Shown piece after piece: positions 4,386 to 7,439 of a DNA stretch of 7,439 bases. The position numbers and the translations under genes were made by a program. The stretch lies in contig JAAZAC010000305.1 of NCBI GenBank assembly GCA_012514545.1, forward strand, positions 1 to 7,439. Direction: 5' to 3'. Below the pieces are notes generated by a model that was given only the letters and a program-made list of their open reading frames with translations, did not search any database and was not told the origin of the DNA. The first letter of the stretch is position 1. The number at the start of each line of letters is the position of its first letter. This stretch comes from Actinomycetales bacterium (lineage in GTDB: Bacteria > Actinomycetota > Actinomycetes > Actinomycetales > Cellulomonadaceae).

Positions 4386-5582
4386 ATGTCCACCACGCCC
4401 CGCGACGGCGACGACGACCGCCCTGCCGACGAGCAGGCCACCGACCGACCGGCCGCGGACCGACCGGCCACTGATCTCCCCGGCACTGATCTCCCCGACG
4501 CCGAGCCGGCCCCGGCCGACGCACCACCGGCGCCCGAGCCGGTCGCCGAGCGACCCGCGGACCCCGTGCCCGAGCCGGCACCCGCGCCGAGGCCCGAGCC
4601 GATCGCGCCGGAGCCCGAGCCCGAGCCGGCACCCGAGCCGAGACCCGAGCCGATCCCGCCCGCGCCCGAGGCCACCCCGAGGCCCGAGCCCGCCCCGGTC
4701 GAGCCCCCGGCACAGGCCGCGGTGCCGCCGCCCCCGTCGCGGCCCACGACCACGTGGCAGCCCGGCCCGCCGCCGGCCGAGTCCGGTCCCGCCGTGCCAC
4801 CCCCGGGCGCGGGTCAGCACGCCGCCCCGCGCCCGTACCCGCCGACCCTCGGCGAGCGCACGACGCCCACGACGCCGTTCCCGCCCGGCCCCGCCCCGGC
4901 CGCCGAGCCCTCCCCGACCACGGGGCCGACCCCGACCACGGGCCCGGCGGTGCACCCGCCCGCGGGCACCCCGGTGGCCGGCCCCGCGCCGGTCCTCAGC
5001 CGCCGCGACGTCGTCGAGGCCCCGCGCAGGCCCGGAGCAGGCCGCCACGTGCTCGCCGGGCTGCTCGGGCTGCTGCTCACGCCCGTCGGCCTGCTCCTCG
5101 TCGGCGTGGGCATCGCCCGGCTCGGCGACATCGCCGGCACCGGCGAGGGCACGGACGTCCTGGGCCTCAGCCTCCTGCTCCTCGGCGCCCTCCTGCTGGG
5201 AGCGATCGCGCTGCTCGGGGCCTGGAGCCCGGCGCTGCCGCTCGTCGGCGGCGTCGTCTGGGGCCTCGGGCTCGGCACGGCCTACCTCGCGGCGCCCGGC
5301 GTCATGGAGGACACGGCGGAGTCGATGACCGCGGACGGCACCGTCCCCGCGTCCGTCGAGCAGCTCGCGGAGGCCGCGATGAGCGGCTACCTGGCCGTCG
5401 TCGGCATCCTGCTCGTCGCGGCCGGCCTCGCCGCGGCGGTGGCCCGGCGCCGCGGCCGCGTCTTCGGCGGCCAGCAGGCCCTGTACGAGCGCGCGCAGGC
5501 CGAGCGGGCGACCGCGCAGGCCGAGCGCGCCGTCGCCCAGGAGACCGCGCGGGGCGCCGCGCCGGACGGCCCGCGGGGGTAG
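4386..5582 (+). CDS. Proline-rich four-helix membrane protein of unknown function
   Basis: I do not recognise this 398-residue protein. Residues 1-218 are a disordered, acidic-to-neutral tail rich in Pro, Ala and Glu (TDLPGTDLPD, PEPEPEPAPEPRPEP, PTTGPTPTTGP). Four hydrophobic segments follow at about 221-244, 257-280, 283-303 and 334-354. A 30-residue loop, 304-333, separates the last two and contains VMEDTAESMTADG. The end has RRRGR (354-358) and a short polar helix with a repeated AQAERA unit (370-386). An even number of helices and the RRR after the last one suggest both ends are cytoplasmic. There is no signal peptide and no enzyme motif. The ATG at 4386 follows a strong ribosome site. 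It precedes acs by 130 nt, but a separate promoter for acs argues against a strict operon. Pro-rich tails on such actinobacterial proteins often serve as tethers or interaction arms; no function is assigned. Confidence 0.85.
   Translation: MSTTPRDGDDDRPADEQATDRPAADRPATDLPGTDLPDAEPAPADAPPAPEPVAERPADPVPEPAPAPRPEPIAPEPEPEPAPEPRPEPIPPAPEATPRPEPAPVEPPAQAAVPPPPSRPTTTWQPGPPPAESGPAVPPPGAGQHAAPRPYPPTLGERTTPTTPFPPGPAPAAEPSPTTGPTPTTGPAVHPPAGTPVAGPAPVLSRRDVVEAPRRPGAGRHVLAGLLGLLLTPVGLLLVGVGIARLGDIAGTGEGTDVLGLSLLLLGALLLGAIALLGAWSPALPLVGGVVWGLGLGTAYLAAPGVMEDTAESMTADGTVPASVEQLAEAAMSGYLAVVGILLVAAGLAAAVARRRGRVFGGQQALYERAQAERATAQAERAVAQETARGAAPDGPRG
4469..4497 (+). repeat. 15-bp tandem duplication inside the proline-rich gene
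   Basis: CACTGATCTCCCCG occurs at 4469-4482 and 4484-4497, encoding TDLPG then TDLPD. The two copies are identical at 14 bases including synonymous sites, indicating recent slippage rather than selection on the protein alone. Confidence 0.75.
4568..4655 (+). repeat. 51-bp-period repeat encoding PEPAPxPRPEPI units
   Basis: A 37-bp unit at 4568-4604 recurs at 4619-4655 with only two substitutions. The period of 51 bp is 17 codons, so the reading frame is kept. The products are PEPAPAPRPEPI and PEPAPEPRPEPI. This explains how the Pro/Glu tail expands and predicts length variation between strains. Confidence 0.75.
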
Positions 5583-5591
5583 GCCGGGAGA

Positions 5592-5618
5592 CGGGACGCG
5601 GATAGGACGAAGGTCCCG
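5592..5618. repeat. Inverted repeat between the proline-rich gene and acs
   Basis: CGGGAC (5592-5597) and GTCCCG (5613-5618) form a 6-bp inverted repeat with a 15-bp spacer. It begins 10 nt after the upstream stop and overlaps the expected -35 region of acs. It may be a weak terminator or an operator for acs; neither can be decided from sequence. Confidence 0.35.
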
Positions 5619-5632
5619 GGCGCAGCTATAGT
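5603..5632 (+). promoter_or_regulatory. Promoter of acs
   Basis: TATAGT at 5627-5632 is the best -10 hexamer in the window (5 of 6 matches to TATAAT). The -35 is poor; TAGGAC at 5603-5608 with an 18-bp spacer is the nearest candidate, suggesting activator dependence. A start near 5639 would give a leader of about 75 nt. Confidence 0.6.
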
Positions 5633-5645
5633 CCGCAGAGCACCG

Positions 5646-5708
5646 GTCCGGCCCGGACTTCCGGGCAGCCCACGGGCCGTGCCCGCACCGCCGATGCTGC
5701 GCCGGAGG
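5646..5708 (+). promoter_or_regulatory. acs leader with two small hairpins and ribosome binding site
   Basis: The leader can form GTCCG/CGGAC (5646-5650 with 5654-5658) and CGGGC-CGT-GCCCG (5673-5685). GGAGG at 5704-5708 lies 4 nt before the GTG at 5713 and sets the acs start. No recognised riboswitch core is seen. Confidence 0.4.
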
Positions 5709-5712
5709 CACT

Positions 5713-7439
5713 GTGACCAGCGAGACGCCCGGGGTGTCCACCCCGCTGGAGAACCTGCTCGCCGAGGACCGGAGGTTCCCGCCCCCACCCGAGTTCGCCG
5801 CGCAGGCGAACGTCGGCCCGGACCTCTACGACCGCGCCGCCGCGGACCGGCTCGGGTTCTGGGCCGAGCAGGCGCGCAGCCTGGTCTCGTGGACCACGCC
5901 GTTCTCCGAGGTGCTCGACTGGTCGAACGCCCCCGTCGCGCGGTGGTTCGCCGACGGCACGCTCAACGCCTGCTACAACGCGGTCGACCGGCACGTCGAG
6001 GCCGGCCACGGCGACCGGGTCGCGTTCCACTTCGAGGGCGAGCCCGGCGACCGGCGGACGGTCACGTACGCCGACCTGCTCCGCGAGGTCTCCAGGGCCG
6101 CCAACGCGCTGGCCGCCCTCGGCGTCGGCAAGGGCGACCGGGTCGCGATCTACCTGCCGATGATCCCCGAGGCCGTCGTGGCGATGCTGGCGTGCGCGCG
6201 CATCGGCGCCGTGCACTCGGTCGTCTTCGGGGGCTTCTCCGCGGAGGCCCTGCGGTCGCGGATCGCCGACGCGTCCGCCGTCGTCGTCATCACCGCCGAC
6301 GGCGGCCACCGCCGGGGCAGCCCGTCGGCCCTCAAGCCGGCCGTCGACGCCGCGCTCGAGGGCGAGACCACCGTGCGCAACGTGCTCGTGGTGCGCCGCA
6401 CCGGCCAGGACGTCGCGTGGACGCCGGGCCGCGACGTGTGGTGGCACGAGGCGCTCGAGGCCGCCTCCGCCGAGCACACGCCCGTCCCGGTCGAGGCCGA
6501 GCACCCGCTGTTCATCCTGTACACCTCGGGCACCACCGGGAAGCCGAAGGGCATCTTCCACACCACCGGCGGCTACCTCGTGCAGACGGCGTACACGCAC
6601 CGCGCGGTGTTCGACCTCAAGCCCGAGCGGGACGTCTTCTGGTGCACCGCCGACATCGGCTGGGTCACCGGGCACAGCTACGTCGTCTACGGCCCGATGA
6701 CGAACGGCGCCACGCAGGTGCTGTACGAGGGCACCCCCGACACCCCGCACAAGGGCCGCTGGTGGGAGCTCGTCCAGCGCTACGGCGTGACGATCCTCTA
6801 CACGGCGCCGACGGCGATCCGCACCTTCATGAAGTGGGGCGCCGAGGTGCCGGGCCAGTTCGACCTGTCCTCGCTGCGGCTGCTCGGCAGCGTGGGCGAG
6901 CCGATCAACCCCGAGGCCTGGGTCTGGTACCGGCGGACCATCGGCGGCGACCGCACGCCCGTCGTCGACACGTGGTGGCAGACCGAGACCGGCGCGATCA
7001 TGATCAGCCCCCTGCCCGGTGTCACCGCGGCCAAGCCGGGCTCGGCGATGCGCCCGCTGCCCGGCATCGGCGCCGAGGTCGTCGACGAGGTCGGCGACCC
7101 CGTGCCGAACGGCTCGGGCGGCTACCTCGTGCTCACGGAGCCGTGGCCGTCGATGCTCCGCGGGATCTGGGGCGACCACGACCGCTACGTCGACACCTAC
7201 TGGTCGCGGTTCGACGGCCGGTACTTCGCCGGCGACGGGGCGAAGAAGGACGCCGACGGCGACATCTGGCTGCTCGGGCGCGTGGACGACGTCATGAACG
7301 TCTCCGGCCACCGGCTCTCGACGACGGAGATCGAGTCCGCGCTCGTGTCGCACCCGATGGTCGCGGAGGCGGCCGTCGTCGGAGCGAGCGACGAGACCAC
7401 CGGCCAGGCCGTCGTCGCGTTCGTCATCCTGCGCCAGGA
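5713..7439 (+). CDS. acs: Acetyl-CoA synthetase (AMP-forming), 3' end beyond window
   Basis: The enzyme activates acetate with ATP to acetyl-AMP and transfers the acetyl group to CoA, feeding acetate into central metabolism. 575 codons are visible; the family is about 650 residues, so the last 75-80 are missing, including the PKTRSGKI motif with the regulatory acetylated lysine. Seen in order: N-terminal ACAS domain with FWAEQARSLVSWTTPFSEVLDW (about 55-76), VHSVVFGGFSAEAL (167-180), P-loop YTSGTTGKPKG (270-280), DTWWQTETG (419-427) whose Trp limits the acyl pocket to acetate, YFAGDGAKKD, and hinge/A8 GRVDDVMNVSGHR (522-534). The CoA-binding loop reads ADGGHRRG (195-202) rather than the enterobacterial SDEGVRAG, a form I recall as typical of actinobacteria. 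GTG at 5713 with GGAGG upstream is the start; an ATG at 5694 is out of frame. In M. tuberculosis (Rv3667) and Streptomyces acs lies in the same neighbourhood. No defects are seen. Confidence 0.96.
   Translation, partial: MTSETPGVSTPLENLLAEDRRFPPPPEFAAQANVGPDLYDRAAADRLGFWAEQARSLVSWTTPFSEVLDWSNAPVARWFADGTLNACYNAVDRHVEAGHGDRVAFHFEGEPGDRRTVTYADLLREVSRAANALAALGVGKGDRVAIYLPMIPEAVVAMLACARIGAVHSVVFGGFSAEALRSRIADASAVVVITADGGHRRGSPSALKPAVDAALEGETTVRNVLVVRRTGQDVAWTPGRDVWWHEALEAASAEHTPVPVEAEHPLFILYTSGTTGKPKGIFHTTGGYLVQTAYTHRAVFDLKPERDVFWCTADIGWVTGHSYVVYGPMTNGATQVLYEGTPDTPHKGRWWELVQRYGVTILYTAPTAIRTFMKWGAEVPGQFDLSSLRLLGSVGEPINPEAWVWYRRTIGGDRTPVVDTWWQTETGAIMISPLPGVTAAKPGSAMRPLPGIGAEVVDEVGDPVPNGSGGYLVLTEPWPSMLRGIWGDHDRYVDTYWSRFDGRYFAGDGAKKDADGDIWLLGRVDDVMNVSGHRLSTTEIESALVSHPMVAEAAVVGASDETTGQAVVAFVILRQ

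Noticed and set aside
5694..5715. ATG at 5694 as an upstream acs start
   Set aside because: It is out of frame with the acetyl-CoA synthetase reading frame; GTG 5713 has GGAGG at the right distance.
4227..5741. Long upstream extension of the oxidoreductase frame (505 extra codons)
   Set aside because: It is low complexity and antisense to the proline-rich gene. Homology to YqjM begins at the GTG at 4226.
5626..7353. 575-residue open frame on the minus strand opposite acs
   Set aside because: It is the antisense shadow of a high-GC gene; acs has full family motifs on the plus strand, while this frame shows biased composition and no motif.

Overview
The window is extremely GC-rich, with G/C-biased third codon positions, GTG starts, GGAGG-type ribosome binding sites and TANNNT -10 boxes. 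This points to a high-GC Gram-positive actinobacterium, plausibly Micrococcales/Cellulomonas-like; the genus is inference. The genes form a recognisable actinobacterial block. From memory, Mycobacterium tuberculosis has tadA and ssd (Rv3659c-Rv3660c), the divergent HAD gene Rv3661, the abundant sRNA MTS2823/Ms1 and then, further on, acs (Rv3667). Streptomyces coelicolor has the same theme around SCO3557-SCO3563, with the 6S-like RNA scr3559.

Layout. (1) 1-1810, minus strand: the head of a tight-adherence (Tad/Flp pilus) operon. It holds ssd, a ParA/MinD/CpaE-like protein, overlapping tadA, the secretion ATPase; the next gene, probably tadB, may begin at the left edge. (2) 1811-2031: a divergent intergenic region with a GCTAGGCT -10 box for the rightward gene. 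(3) 2032-2817, plus: a HAD-IB family phosphatase-like protein with a C-terminal membrane anchor, followed by strong hairpins. (4) 2818-3140: no protein gene, but a promoter, a roughly 150-nt transcript with a long closing stem and internal hairpins, and a terminator stem. I interpret this as a 6S-like/Ms1-family RNA; it is the most interesting element here. (5) 3141-4226, minus: an old-yellow-enzyme oxidoreductase of the YqjM/NamA type, convergent with the sRNA. (6) 4386-5582, plus: an unrecognised protein with a 220-residue proline-rich tail and four membrane segments. (7) 5713 to the right edge, plus: acetyl-CoA synthetase, truncated by the window about 75-80 residues before its usual end.

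The genes do not form one pathway. The left part belongs to pilus assembly and positioning. The middle holds a conserved HAD gene and a probable RNA-polymerase-binding RNA. The right part is metabolic (flavin ene-reductase, acetate activation). The synteny is what makes the sRNA call credible. No mobile elements, CRISPR arrays, tRNA or rRNA genes were seen.
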